Origin: Chloroflexi bacterium RBG_16_56_11
GTDB lineage: Bacteria; Chloroflexota; Dehalococcoidia; Dehalococcoidales; RBG-16-60-22
Direction of reading: 5' to 3'
DNA length: 11,982 nt
Assembly: GCA_001796865.1 (NCBI GenBank)
Contig: MGNQ01000013.1
Location: 1-11,982, forward strand
Shown: in pieces, positions 1 through 6,263 of the stretch
Layout of the letters: each line of letters opens with the position of its first letter
Numbering within the stretch: position 1 is the first letter of the stretch
The notes under the pieces: model-generated
Database searches by the model: none
What the model was told of the DNA's origin: nothing
What the model saw: the letters and a program-made list of their open reading frames with translations, nothing else
Program-made: the position numbers and the translations under genes

Positions 1-1
1 C

Positions 2-181
2 TTATCAATCTATGCCGTAGGTCGATTTGTGTTTACCTTTGTGCGGCAGGAAAAAATCTGGTTCTGGGGCTTGCAGGAAGCCCAGGTTATCGCTGTAGCC
101 ATTCTGATAATCGCCATCGCGGTCATGTTTTATCTATGGAAAAAGCCAAAGATGAATATGACCATGGAAACTACAACATAA
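2..181 (+). CDS. lgt: Prolipoprotein diacylglyceryl transferase, C-terminal end (5' truncated by window)
   Basis: The open frame enters from the left edge and ends at TAA 179-181, giving the last 59 residues. They contain a GRF...FVRQE stretch, then GLQEAQVIA and a hydrophobic span followed by WKKPK. This matches the end of Lgt, where an arginine/acidic segment precedes the last transmembrane helix and a conserved G-L-x-x-A-Q. Lgt transfers diacylglycerol from phosphatidylglycerol to the lipobox cysteine of prolipoproteins in the inner membrane. The catalytic histidine and arginine regions lie outside the window, so the call rests on the C-terminal pattern only. A lipoprotein gene (8612-9991) in this window would be a substrate. 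It is probably the upstream gene of the plus-strand operon that follows. Confidence 0.75.
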   Translation, partial: LSIYAVGRFVFTFVRQEKIWFWGLQEAQVIAVAILIIAIAVMFYLWKKPKMNMTMETTT

Positions 182-222
182 ACATGCCGGGGAACAACAA
201 GCAAAGATAAGAGGGTTGATGA

Positions 223-351
223 ATGATGCGTAAGACTAAAAAAATGGGTCTGGCTCAGGGTATTAAATCGAGAATCGACTTAATTGTCATAGGTTTAGTA
301 GCCCTTGGCGTGATTGGATTCTTTATCTGGCTGCAAGCGCGGCATCACTAA
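223..351 (+). CDS. 42-aa single-pass membrane peptide, function unknown
   Basis: A short frame starts at ATG 223 (a second ATG follows directly) and stops at TAA 349-351. GAGGG at 211-215 sits 7 nt before the start, a good ribosome binding site. The product has a basic N-terminus (MMRKTKK, later KSR), then one hydrophobic helix of about 19 residues from roughly position 20 to 38 (IVIGLVALGVIGFFIW), and a short basic tail ending in RHH. Positive charges before the helix suggest the N-terminus stays in the cytoplasm. It lies 41 nt after lgt and 30 nt before the Cys-rich gene, so it is probably co-transcribed. I do not recognise a family. Such small proteins are easy to overcall, but the ribosome binding site, helix and tight context support it. 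Confidence 0.5.
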   Translation: MMRKTKKMGLAQGIKSRIDLIVIGLVALGVIGFFIWLQARHH

Positions 352-381
352 TGTCTGCGAAGATACATGAAGGGGGCCCGA

Positions 382-549
382 ATGGTAAAGACAGTCCGAC
401 GGGGAGACAAAACGCTATTCGTCTGTGAAATCTGCGGCCTGGCCTACAAAGAGAAGGAATGGGCGGATAAATGCAAATCGTGGTGCCGCGAGCATGAGGG
501 ATCATGCAACCCGGAAGCGGCGGGGCACGCGGAGCCTCCGGGCACTTAA
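382..549 (+). CDS. Small Cys-rich, probably zinc-binding protein (55 aa)
   Basis: I prefer the ATG at 382 because AAGGGGG at 370-376 lies 5 nt upstream; an in-frame ATG at 367 would bury that site in coding sequence. In the 55-aa product, Cys residues are at 15, 18, 31, 35 and 42: a CxxC knuckle (CEICG), a helix-like charged stretch (YKEKEWADKC), then CxxxC and a further Cys near SCN. The CxxC plus CxxxC spacing suggests one bound Zn or other soft metal. No signal peptide or membrane span is present, so it should be cytoplasmic. The tail (residues 43-55) is Pro/Ala/Gly-rich and probably disordered. It resembles short conserved proteins I associate with Chloroflexota and archaea, but I cannot name the family. 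It precedes lemA by 16 nt, consistent with one operon. Confidence 0.6.
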   Translation: MVKTVRRGDKTLFVCEICGLAYKEKEWADKCKSWCREHEGSCNPEAAGHAEPPGT

Positions 550-565
550 CGAATGAGGAGGTAAA

Positions 566-1129
566 ATGATTACAGTCTACGTCATTCTCGGCATTATAAT
601 TGTCCTGCTGATTATTTTCATCGTTACATATAACCGTCTCGTCAATGCGCACAACCAGATGAAAAATGCCTGGGCGCAGGTCGATGTCCAGCTCAAACGA
701 CGGCACGACTTAATTCCTAACCTCGTAGAGACGGTAAAGGGTTACATGCAGCACGAACGGCAAACGCTGGAATCAGTAACCAACGCACGCAACGTGGCAC
801 AAGCTGCTTCCAGGGCGAGTGTCGCTGATAGGGCTAAGGCTGAAGGTGCCCTCGGCGGCGCCCTGGCCCGTCTCCTCATCGTGGTGGAGAGTTACCCCAA
901 TTTAAAAGCTAATCAGAGCTTTCTGGCGCTGCAGCAAGAACTGACTAATACTGAAAATAATATAGGTTCTACGCGGCAGAGTTACAATGATATGGTCTTG
1001 ATGTGCAACAACCTGTACCAGATGTTTCCATCCAATATTGTTGCCCGGATTTTCGGTTATCGCACCGAGGAGTTCTTTGAAGTTAAATTAGCCGAAGAAA
1101 GAGCCGCTCCCAAGGTCGGTTTCGCTTAG
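566..1129 (+). CDS. lemA: LemA family membrane-anchored protein
   Basis: A 187-aa product of usual LemA length. Residues 3-22 form an N-terminal hydrophobic helix (VYVILGIIIVLLIIFIV), followed by the family hallmark YNRLVNAHNQMKNAWAQVDVQLKRRHDLIPNLVETVKGYMQHE (about 22-64). The rest is predicted helical with LALQQELTNTENNIGSTRQSYND and a final FGYRTEEFF motif, both typical of LemA. LemA proteins are membrane-tethered helical bundles whose biochemical role is unsettled; they often occur next to TPM-domain or HtpX-type membrane genes, neither of which is visible here. GAGGAGG at 554-560 lies 5 nt before the ATG, a strong ribosome binding site. The gene lies inside the tight plus-strand series, 68 nt before the permease gene. 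Confidence 0.93.
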   Translation: MITVYVILGIIIVLLIIFIVTYNRLVNAHNQMKNAWAQVDVQLKRRHDLIPNLVETVKGYMQHERQTLESVTNARNVAQAASRASVADRAKAEGALGGALARLLIVVESYPNLKANQSFLALQQELTNTENNIGSTRQSYNDMVLMCNNLYQMFPSNIVARIFGYRTEEFFEVKLAEERAAPKVGFA

Positions 1130-1197
1130 GGATTGTCTATGGAAAATGCGAGAAACAGGGCTACAAATAGGCTCAATAAGTTTTAGAGAGGCTTTAA

Positions 1198-2307
1198 GTG
1201 GTTTCACTTGCTAGAGAAAACCTGCTGCATGAAAAGTCAAAGATTGTCCTGAGTGTCGGCGGTGTTGTCCTGGCGGTTTTCCTCATCTTTGCCACTACAG
1301 GAATCTATTTCGGTATCGTCACCGTCGTGGAAAATATGGTGTTAAAGGCCGGGGCCGACCTCTGGGTTACTTCCCAGGGAGCCTCAGGTTCGCTGCACAG
1401 CCCGTCATTACTAAACAGCCGCATTGGCGAGGAACTAAAAAGAATAAACGGCGTCAAGGAAGTTGCGCCTCTGATAAGAAGACCCATTGCCACCAATGTC
1501 AACGGAGAAAAACTGCTCATCAGTATCAACGGTTTTGATACCGCCAGTGGGCTCGGGGGACCGTGGAAAGTTGTTAAAGGGACGGCAATACCCGGCAAAG
1601 GTGACGCAATAGTAGACAGGGTGCTGGCTAAGAATAAGGGCATGGATATTGGCGGGGTCATCAACCTTGAAGGCAAGCAGTTCAAGGTTGTCGGAATCTC
1701 CGATGAAACATTCACTCTGATTTCGTATATGGTCTTTGTTACGATGGAAGACGCTCGTTCGTTTATGCCGGTTGACCTGACCAACTTCTTCCTGGTAAAC
1801 GCGAACTCACCGGCTGAAATCGCCGGGGTTAAAACCGCCATAGAGAGCGCATTTCCGGCAGTTTCCGTGAGCACCAGCCAGCAAAACGCCGCCGAGGCCA
1901 AGACCGAGACCGTAGGTGGTTTTCTTCCCATCGTGCTCGTTATTAGCGCTATCGGCGTCCTGGTCGGGATACTGGTGGTGGGACTGCTGGTCTACACCAT
2001 GACTATCGAAAAAAGCCGCGAATACGGGGTAGTGCGAGCCATCGGGGCGCCCAACTTTTACCTGTATAAAATCGTGCTGTTCCAGGCTCTGACTATCTCG
2101 GTCCTTGGATTCGTTATCGGCGCGGCCATTTCACCACCGCTTATATCCTTCATGCAGTACCTGGTGCCGGAGTTCGTATCGGTTATGACACCAAAGGTAA
2201 TACTCTGGGTGTTTTTCCTGTTTGTAGCTACCGGTCTGGTGGCTTCTTTCATCCCGGCAAGAAGATTATCACGGATAGACCCGGCGGTTGTTTTTAAGGG
2301 GCAATGA
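1198..2307 (+). CDS. ABC transporter permease, FtsX/MacB-type
   Basis: A 369-aa protein starting at GTG 1198, with GAGAGG at 1186-1191 as ribosome binding site; no ATG occurs close by. Topology is the four-helix MacB/FtsX/LolC type: helix 1 about residues 17-41, a large extracytoplasmic domain about 45-240 (MacB periplasmic core-like), then helices at about 243-267, 290-315 and 333-352. Between helices 2 and 3 is the cytoplasmic coupling segment EKSREYGVVRAIGA, a hallmark of FtsX permeases. It ends with the usual PARRLSRIDP...FKG tail. With about 370 residues and one copy it would work as a homodimer with the ATPase encoded next, as in DevC, HrtB or LolC/E-type exporters. Substrate is not evident; the family pulls molecules out of the membrane or drives mechanical work rather than classical import. 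The stop overlaps the ATPase start by 4 nt (ATGA), implying translational coupling. Confidence 0.9.
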   Translation: MVSLARENLLHEKSKIVLSVGGVVLAVFLIFATTGIYFGIVTVVENMVLKAGADLWVTSQGASGSLHSPSLLNSRIGEELKRINGVKEVAPLIRRPIATNVNGEKLLISINGFDTASGLGGPWKVVKGTAIPGKGDAIVDRVLAKNKGMDIGGVINLEGKQFKVVGISDETFTLISYMVFVTMEDARSFMPVDLTNFFLVNANSPAEIAGVKTAIESAFPAVSVSTSQQNAAEAKTETVGGFLPIVLVISAIGVLVGILVVGLLVYTMTIEKSREYGVVRAIGAPNFYLYKIVLFQALTISVLGFVIGAAISPPLISFMQYLVPEFVSVMTPKVILWVFFLFVATGLVASFIPARRLSRIDPAVVFKGQ

Positions 2308-3173
2308 ATATAACTCGAGAAACTAACAATAACATAGCAATCGACTTGCAGCGACTGAGCAAGGTCTATGGCAGCGGCCACGTAGCGGTCAAGGCAGTAG
2401 ACGATGTTTCACTGCATGTTACCAAGGGGGAGATGGTCGCCATTATGGGGCCTTCAGGCTCAGGCAAGACTACTCTATTGCAGATGATTGGCGCTTTGCT
2501 AAGACCAACATCCGGAGAAGTCTTCATCGATGGCAAAAATATCTCGCTTCTCTCAGAAAACGGGCTTCCCCGGGTCAGGTTACAGAATTTCGGCTTCATC
2601 TTCCAGACACCCAATCTCCTCTCCTCATTAACGGCTACCCAGAATGTAGAGCTAGTCCTGAACCTTGCCGGTAAAAAGGGTCAGGGCGCCCGGCAGAGGG
2701 CTGAGGAACTGCTGGGACAACTCGGCCTGGGCGACAGGCTGTCCCATAAACCCGCTCAACTGAGCGGGGGAGAGCAACAACGCGTGGCTATCGCCCGGGC
2801 GCTGGCGAACAATCCACCCATCCTGCTGGCCGACGAACCGACGGCTAACCTGGACTCCCAAGCCGGACACGGCGTGATGGAGTTACTGGGGAAGGTCGCC
2901 AGGGAAATGGGTAAGACGGTGGTAACGGTCAGCCACGATATGAGAATACGCTACGTGGTTGACAGGGTGCTGTGGCTCGAAGACGGCCGCCTCAGGATCA
3001 GGTGGTCTGAAGGAGTGACGATTGACCCCGTGTGCCTGATGATAGTTGAGAAAGACAAGACAACCCATGTTCTGGAACATGACGGGGAGAAAGACTACTT
3101 CTGTTCTGCCGAATGTAAAAGAGAGTTCGAAGCCCACCGGTCAAAATATAAAGACGTGCATATTTCGCTCTGA
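2304..3173 (+). CDS. ABC transporter ATPase (MacB/LolD type) with C-terminal YHS metal-binding domain
   Basis: A 289-aa fusion. Residues 1-232 are a complete nucleotide-binding domain: Walker A GPSGSGKTT (49-57), Q-loop FIFQ (98-101), signature LSGGEQQR (153-160), Walker B ILLADEPT (173-180, catalytic E178), D-loop NLDS and H-loop H211. This is the MacB/LolD/DevA subfamily that partners FtsX-type permeases, and the permease gene overlaps it by 4 nt. Residues 240-283 form a YHS-type domain: DPVC (C244), a small strand region, then YFCSAEC (C267, C271) and a KREFEAH helix. YHS domains bind copper, zinc or iron in metal-handling proteins. LolD-type ATPases normally end near residue 230, so the added domain is unusual and may make ATPase activity or cargo metal-dependent. 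The fusion is continuous in one frame with no slippery or repeated sequence at the junction. Confidence 0.92.
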   Translation: MNITRETNNNIAIDLQRLSKVYGSGHVAVKAVDDVSLHVTKGEMVAIMGPSGSGKTTLLQMIGALLRPTSGEVFIDGKNISLLSENGLPRVRLQNFGFIFQTPNLLSSLTATQNVELVLNLAGKKGQGARQRAEELLGQLGLGDRLSHKPAQLSGGEQQRVAIARALANNPPILLADEPTANLDSQAGHGVMELLGKVAREMGKTVVTVSHDMRIRYVVDRVLWLEDGRLRIRWSEGVTIDPVCLMIVEKDKTTHVLEHDGEKDYFCSAECKREFEAHRSKYKDVHISL

Positions 3174-3339
3174 CAAGAGCGTTCAGGGAACATGTCTCTC
3201 CCGCTTTGTTTTGGGAAAAGGCTTGACGTACCGCCGCTATGAGTGACCGTGGAAAGAGGGGCTCAACGGAGCCATGACTTACCATGAAAGTCCCGGTTTA
3301 AACAAAGGTCGTCTTGTGCACTCGCGTCAGGGCTGAAGA
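3174..3339. other. Convergent intergenic region with a weak hairpin
   Basis: This 166-nt gap separates the end of the plus-strand transporter operon from the end of the minus-strand hydrogenase operon. The only clear structure is GGCTC-AACG-GAGCC at 3260-3273, a perfect 5-bp stem with a 4-nt loop. Read on the minus strand it is followed by a mixed C/T tract (CCTCTTTCC), so it could be a weak terminator for the hydrogenase operon; no proper U-run exists on either strand. I see no credible gene here. Confidence 0.35.
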
Positions 3340-3525
3340 CTAGAGAGAGAAGAAGCCAAATAGTATCGCCGCCAGGACGATGCCAAGAAGCCAGAAGCCG
3401 AATCCCATCGTGAGTGTATTCCTGGCCCTGGCATCGTTTTTAGATAGCTGTGCCATTGCAAAACCGGATATGACGGCCGCGGTTAAAAAGAAGACCAGAG
3501 TGATAATGAAGGTCATGGTATGCAT
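3340..3525 (-). CDS. Small two-span membrane protein at the end of the hydrogenase operon
   Basis: A 61-aa product with two hydrophobic helices, about residues 5-26 and 39-60, joined by a polar loop (QLSKNDARARN). It ends directly after the second helix (FGFFSL). The ATG at 3525 lies inside the hupD 3' end, overlapping by 13 nt; GAGG lies 4 nt before it. A second ATG at residue 4 (3516) is possible. Overlap with hupD argues strongly that it belongs to the operon. I do not recognise a family. Plausible but unproven roles are stabilising the cytochrome b subunit or helping assemble the membrane-bound complex. Confidence 0.65.
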   Translation of the reverse strand: MHTMTFIITLVFFLTAAVISGFAMAQLSKNDARARNTLTMGFGFWLLGIVLAAILFGFFSL

Positions 3526-4028
3526 AAGTCCTCGCTCTTTCCCAGATCAGCGAAATCGTTCGCACAGAGCTTCTCTATTAACTTGGCTGCTTGTTCGGCA
3601 GCGCTGCGCAGGCGCGGTGATAGCTCTATGACTGGCTCCATCTTTTCTGGCCGGGTAACAAGGAATAATATTTCCGGCTCATATCCAAGCAAACCCCACA
3701 TATGGACCAGTTCTATTATGCCTACCTGGTGGAATGATAATATGTTTTTACCAGTCTCCCGGAAATTCGGGCCCGGTTTCCAGATTAATAGCTCACCCGG
3801 GGGTGAATCCAGCATCATTGCATCCACGACAACGAGCCGTTCCACCCCACTGAGGCAGCCCAGCAGGTTGAATCCTCCCACGCCTCCTTCCTCTATCCTG
3901 ACATAATCGGGCAAATGTATTTGTTTTAGACAACGGGCGACGTGGACGCCAAAACCTTCGTCCCCCAGAAGGATATTACCCAAACCCAGAATAAGAGTCG
4001 TCTGATTATCGGCCGTCTGAGTACCCAA
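3513..4028 (-). CDS. hupD: [NiFe]-hydrogenase maturation endopeptidase (peptidase family M52)
   Basis: A 171-aa protein of the HyaD/HybD/HupD type. After nickel insertion, this cytoplasmic protease removes the C-terminal peptide of the hydrogenase large subunit, allowing the active site to close. The N-terminus has the family motif GLGNILLGDEGFGV (residues 15-28), with E24 as the first nickel-sensing ligand. D69 in VVVDA and H100 in SFHQ match the other two ligands known from HybD. The start is TTG at 4028: GAGG of the cytochrome b 3' end lies 10 nt upstream, and no better ATG precedes the conserved motif. Only 5 nt separate it from the cytochrome b stop. Its presumed target, the HupL tail, is encoded in the same operon. 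Confidence 0.93.
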   Translation of the reverse strand: MGTQTADNQTTLILGLGNILLGDEGFGVHVARCLKQIHLPDYVRIEEGGVGGFNLLGCLSGVERLVVVDAMMLDSPPGELLIWKPGPNFRETGKNILSFHQVGIIELVHMWGLLGYEPEILFLVTRPEKMEPVIELSPRLRSAAEQAAKLIEKLCANDFADLGKSEDLCIP

Positions 4029-4033
4029 CAGCT

Positions 4034-4663
4034 CTATTCCTCGACTGCTTCTTGTCGGCTTTCCGCCGCTCCGGGAAGCATATACATCTCTTTGATCTCA
4101 CCGAATTTTTCCCGGATACCCAGATAGACATGTATCATAAGAAACATGACAAACAGCCAGTTTACGATATAATGAGCCACCCTGACCTGAATTTCATTGT
4201 TGAACAGGCCATAATTAAACCAGCTGAGCCAACCATCCGGATATTGCAGGGCAAACCCTGAAACGATCTGGAATACAACCATTATAAAAACAAGAGAGTA
4301 TGACATCATCTGGAGAGGGTTGTATTTCTTCTTTACCTCAAGTTCTTTAGATAGGTAAGCATAGTAGTTAATAGTCCTGGGAAGTAGCTTGATATCGGCG
4401 AAGGTCGGGATGAAGGACCGCCAATCCCGGCTGCGCCCCAAGAACATGGCGAGTATACGCAACACGGCGGCGATAATCAGGACCCCCGCGGCAAAGAAAT
4501 GAACGCCACGCGCCATCGACATCAGGAAACCGGCTCCGCCGATGAAGGGGCGATGCATGTAAAACCCGGTGATTACTAAAAGAAGAATCGAAACCACTAT
4601 CGCCAGATGAAGAATCCTGAATACAATCGGGTGTCTTATTGCTGCTTTTGCTTGGTTCGCCAT
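4034..4663 (-). CDS. hupC: Ni/Fe-hydrogenase b-type cytochrome subunit
   Basis: A 209-aa integral membrane diheme cytochrome b that would pass electrons from the HupSL dimer to the quinone pool. Four hydrophobic segments lie at about residues 12-36, 48-75, 117-140 and 160-184. Candidate heme axial ligands are H19, H55, H164 and H178, matching the four-helix, two-heme plan of HyaC/HupC cytochromes; H37 is an additional histidine near the first helix. The start is ATG 4663, not the longer frame beginning at 4810: AGGAG lies 8 nt upstream and the extra N-terminal stretch is only the hupL 3' end read in another frame. It begins 10 nt after the hupL stop. The polar tail (ESRQEAVEE) is cytoplasmic by charge. 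Confidence 0.9.
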   Translation of the reverse strand: MANQAKAAIRHPIVFRILHLAIVVSILLLVITGFYMHRPFIGGAGFLMSMARGVHFFAAGVLIIAAVLRILAMFLGRSRDWRSFIPTFADIKLLPRTINYYAYLSKELEVKKKYNPLQMMSYSLVFIMVVFQIVSGFALQYPDGWLSWFNYGLFNNEIQVRVAHYIVNWLFVMFLMIHVYLGIREKFGEIKEMYMLPGAAESRQEAVEE

Positions 4664-4673
4664 ATCCTGACTC

Positions 4674-6260
4674 CTAAAACACCTTATAGATTTTGATGTC
4701 GTTTGTCTCCGGGTCGATGAGATGGATAGCACAGGCCATGCAGGGGTCGAAGGAGCGGATGATACGTACGATGTTGATAGGATTCTCAATGTCGGGTACC
4801 GGCGCGCCAATCAGTGATTCCTCGTATATTCCCCTGACCCCTTTTTCGTCCCGTGGAGACCCATTCCAGGTGCTCGGCACTACCATCTGGTAGTTCTTGA
4901 TGCGGCGGTCTTCGATATCGATCCAGTGTGCCAGAGCTCCCCGCGGTGCATCCCAGGCCCCCATGCCGCGGGCTGAGTTCGGAACCGGCTTTTCTTTCAT
5001 GCCGACGATACGTCCGGCGGTCGCCAGCTCAATAAGCCGGTCAATCCAGGCGAGGCCGGCTTCGCCGACGGTCCTGGACTCGATAGCGCGGCAGAAGTGG
5101 CGGGCAACGGCACCAGCCTTACCGCCATATTTGATAAGCTCCATCAACTCCGGGTATTGATTTACCAGACCCCTGGCCAGTGGCCCGACTTCCATCGGCT
5201 GTCCGCCGTAGCGAGGTGCTTTGATGAAAGAATAAGCACCGTCTTTTCTAACGTTAAGCCTGGTTATTCCAGCATCTGGATGGAGCTGGCTGATGCCGGG
5301 CGGGTAATCATACCATGAATATTGAACCGCTTCGGTAATCTTCCCGAAGTCCACCGGCTGCGCGGGGTTCGTCTCACTACCGACGATAGCGCCTCCTTTT
5401 ACCAGGTGGTTGCTCCCGCCAAAAGTGTAATCAGTGGGGCTGGCCGGGTCATCCTGCGGAAACATGGGATAACACAGGTAGTTACCATGAGCCCTGCCCA
5501 GCCCGGCTTTAGCCAGAGGCAGGAGCGGCCCGGTGCCAACGGCTACCACATCTGGAATATACACTTCTTTGACAAATTTCAACTGCTCTTCCCAGAGGTC
5601 GCGGAATTGCAGAAGCTCCTCCCGTGACGGAGTCGCCGTGCAACCGCCCCATATTATGGTGTTGGGATGGGGCTGTATGCCGGTAATGAAGTTCAACATC
5701 TTTTGCGACTTGGCTTTCAACTCTACCGATTTGACATAGTGCGCTACCAGCGTGATGACAACTTCCGGGTCTTTTAAAGAAAACTCATCCGGCTCATACC
5801 GGGGAGTGAATGGCGATGTATCACGTTTCTCAACGAGAGCCACTATCTTGTCCCTCAGCGCTACCAGACCGGGGTCATTGCCTTTATACCCCGCTACCGC
5901 CATGATATCCAGGTAATCGAGCGCGGAGAGCACGTAGAACTGTATGTAGTGGTCATGCATATAAAGACCGGAGCAAAAGAGGTTTCGCATTATCCTGCCC
6001 GCTTCCGGTGTGTCGATATCGAAAGCCTGGTCTAAAGCCTGGGCCGAGGCCACCGCATGGACGCCTTCACATACGCCACAAACACGACTGGCTATATACG
6101 GAGCGTCTCGCGGGTCTTTGTCCCGCAACAGCACCTCCCAGCCGCGGACCATGGTGCCAGAAGACCAGGCGTCTTTGACACGTCCGTTTTCCACCTCTAC
6201 CTCAATCTTCATATGACCCTCTATCCGTGTCATGGGGTCGATGATAATACGCTGTGCCAT
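4674..6260 (-). CDS. hupL: Uptake [NiFe]-hydrogenase large subunit
   Basis: A 528-aa catalytic subunit of a group 1 membrane-bound hydrogenase (H2 to 2H+ + 2e-). The N-terminus carries DPMTRIEGH (residues 8-16). The first metal-binding pair is RVCGVCEGVH with C61 and C64, and the second is DPCMACAIH with C507 and C510; these four cysteines hold the Ni-Fe(CN)2CO site. H513 is the conserved last residue of the mature protein. The 15 residues after it (LIDPETNDIKIYKVF) are the cleavable tail removed by HupD, so the enzyme follows the standard maturation route. It has no signal peptide of its own and would be exported by hitch-hiking on the Tat signal of HupS. The ATG at 6260 lies 3 nt after the hupS stop, with AAGGAG inside the hupS 3' end. 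Confidence 0.97.
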   Translation of the reverse strand: MAQRIIIDPMTRIEGHMKIEVEVENGRVKDAWSSGTMVRGWEVLLRDKDPRDAPYIASRVCGVCEGVHAVASAQALDQAFDIDTPEAGRIMRNLFCSGLYMHDHYIQFYVLSALDYLDIMAVAGYKGNDPGLVALRDKIVALVEKRDTSPFTPRYEPDEFSLKDPEVVITLVAHYVKSVELKAKSQKMLNFITGIQPHPNTIIWGGCTATPSREELLQFRDLWEEQLKFVKEVYIPDVVAVGTGPLLPLAKAGLGRAHGNYLCYPMFPQDDPASPTDYTFGGSNHLVKGGAIVGSETNPAQPVDFGKITEAVQYSWYDYPPGISQLHPDAGITRLNVRKDGAYSFIKAPRYGGQPMEVGPLARGLVNQYPELMELIKYGGKAGAVARHFCRAIESRTVGEAGLAWIDRLIELATAGRIVGMKEKPVPNSARGMGAWDAPRGALAHWIDIEDRRIKNYQMVVPSTWNGSPRDEKGVRGIYEESLIGAPVPDIENPINIVRIIRSFDPCMACAIHLIDPETNDIKIYKVF

Positions 6261-6263
6261 AAC

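Noticed and set aside
351..428. 25-aa ORF starting at a TAATG overlap with the small membrane peptide
   Set aside because: No ribosome binding site, no recognisable feature, and it overlaps the Cys-rich gene in another frame.
1139..1186. 15-aa ORF between lemA and the permease gene
   Set aside because: Too short, polar composition, no ribosome binding site.
4664..4810. N-terminal extension of the cytochrome b gene into hupL
   Set aside because: The 49 extra residues are the hupL 3' end in another frame; ATG 4663 has AGGAG 8 nt upstream and starts a normal cytochrome b N-terminus.
4674..6260. Possibility of a selenocysteine [NiFeSe] large subunit
   Set aside because: Both CxxC ligands of the final motif are ordinary Cys codons with no in-frame TGA, so it is a Cys enzyme despite the C289 feature in HupS.
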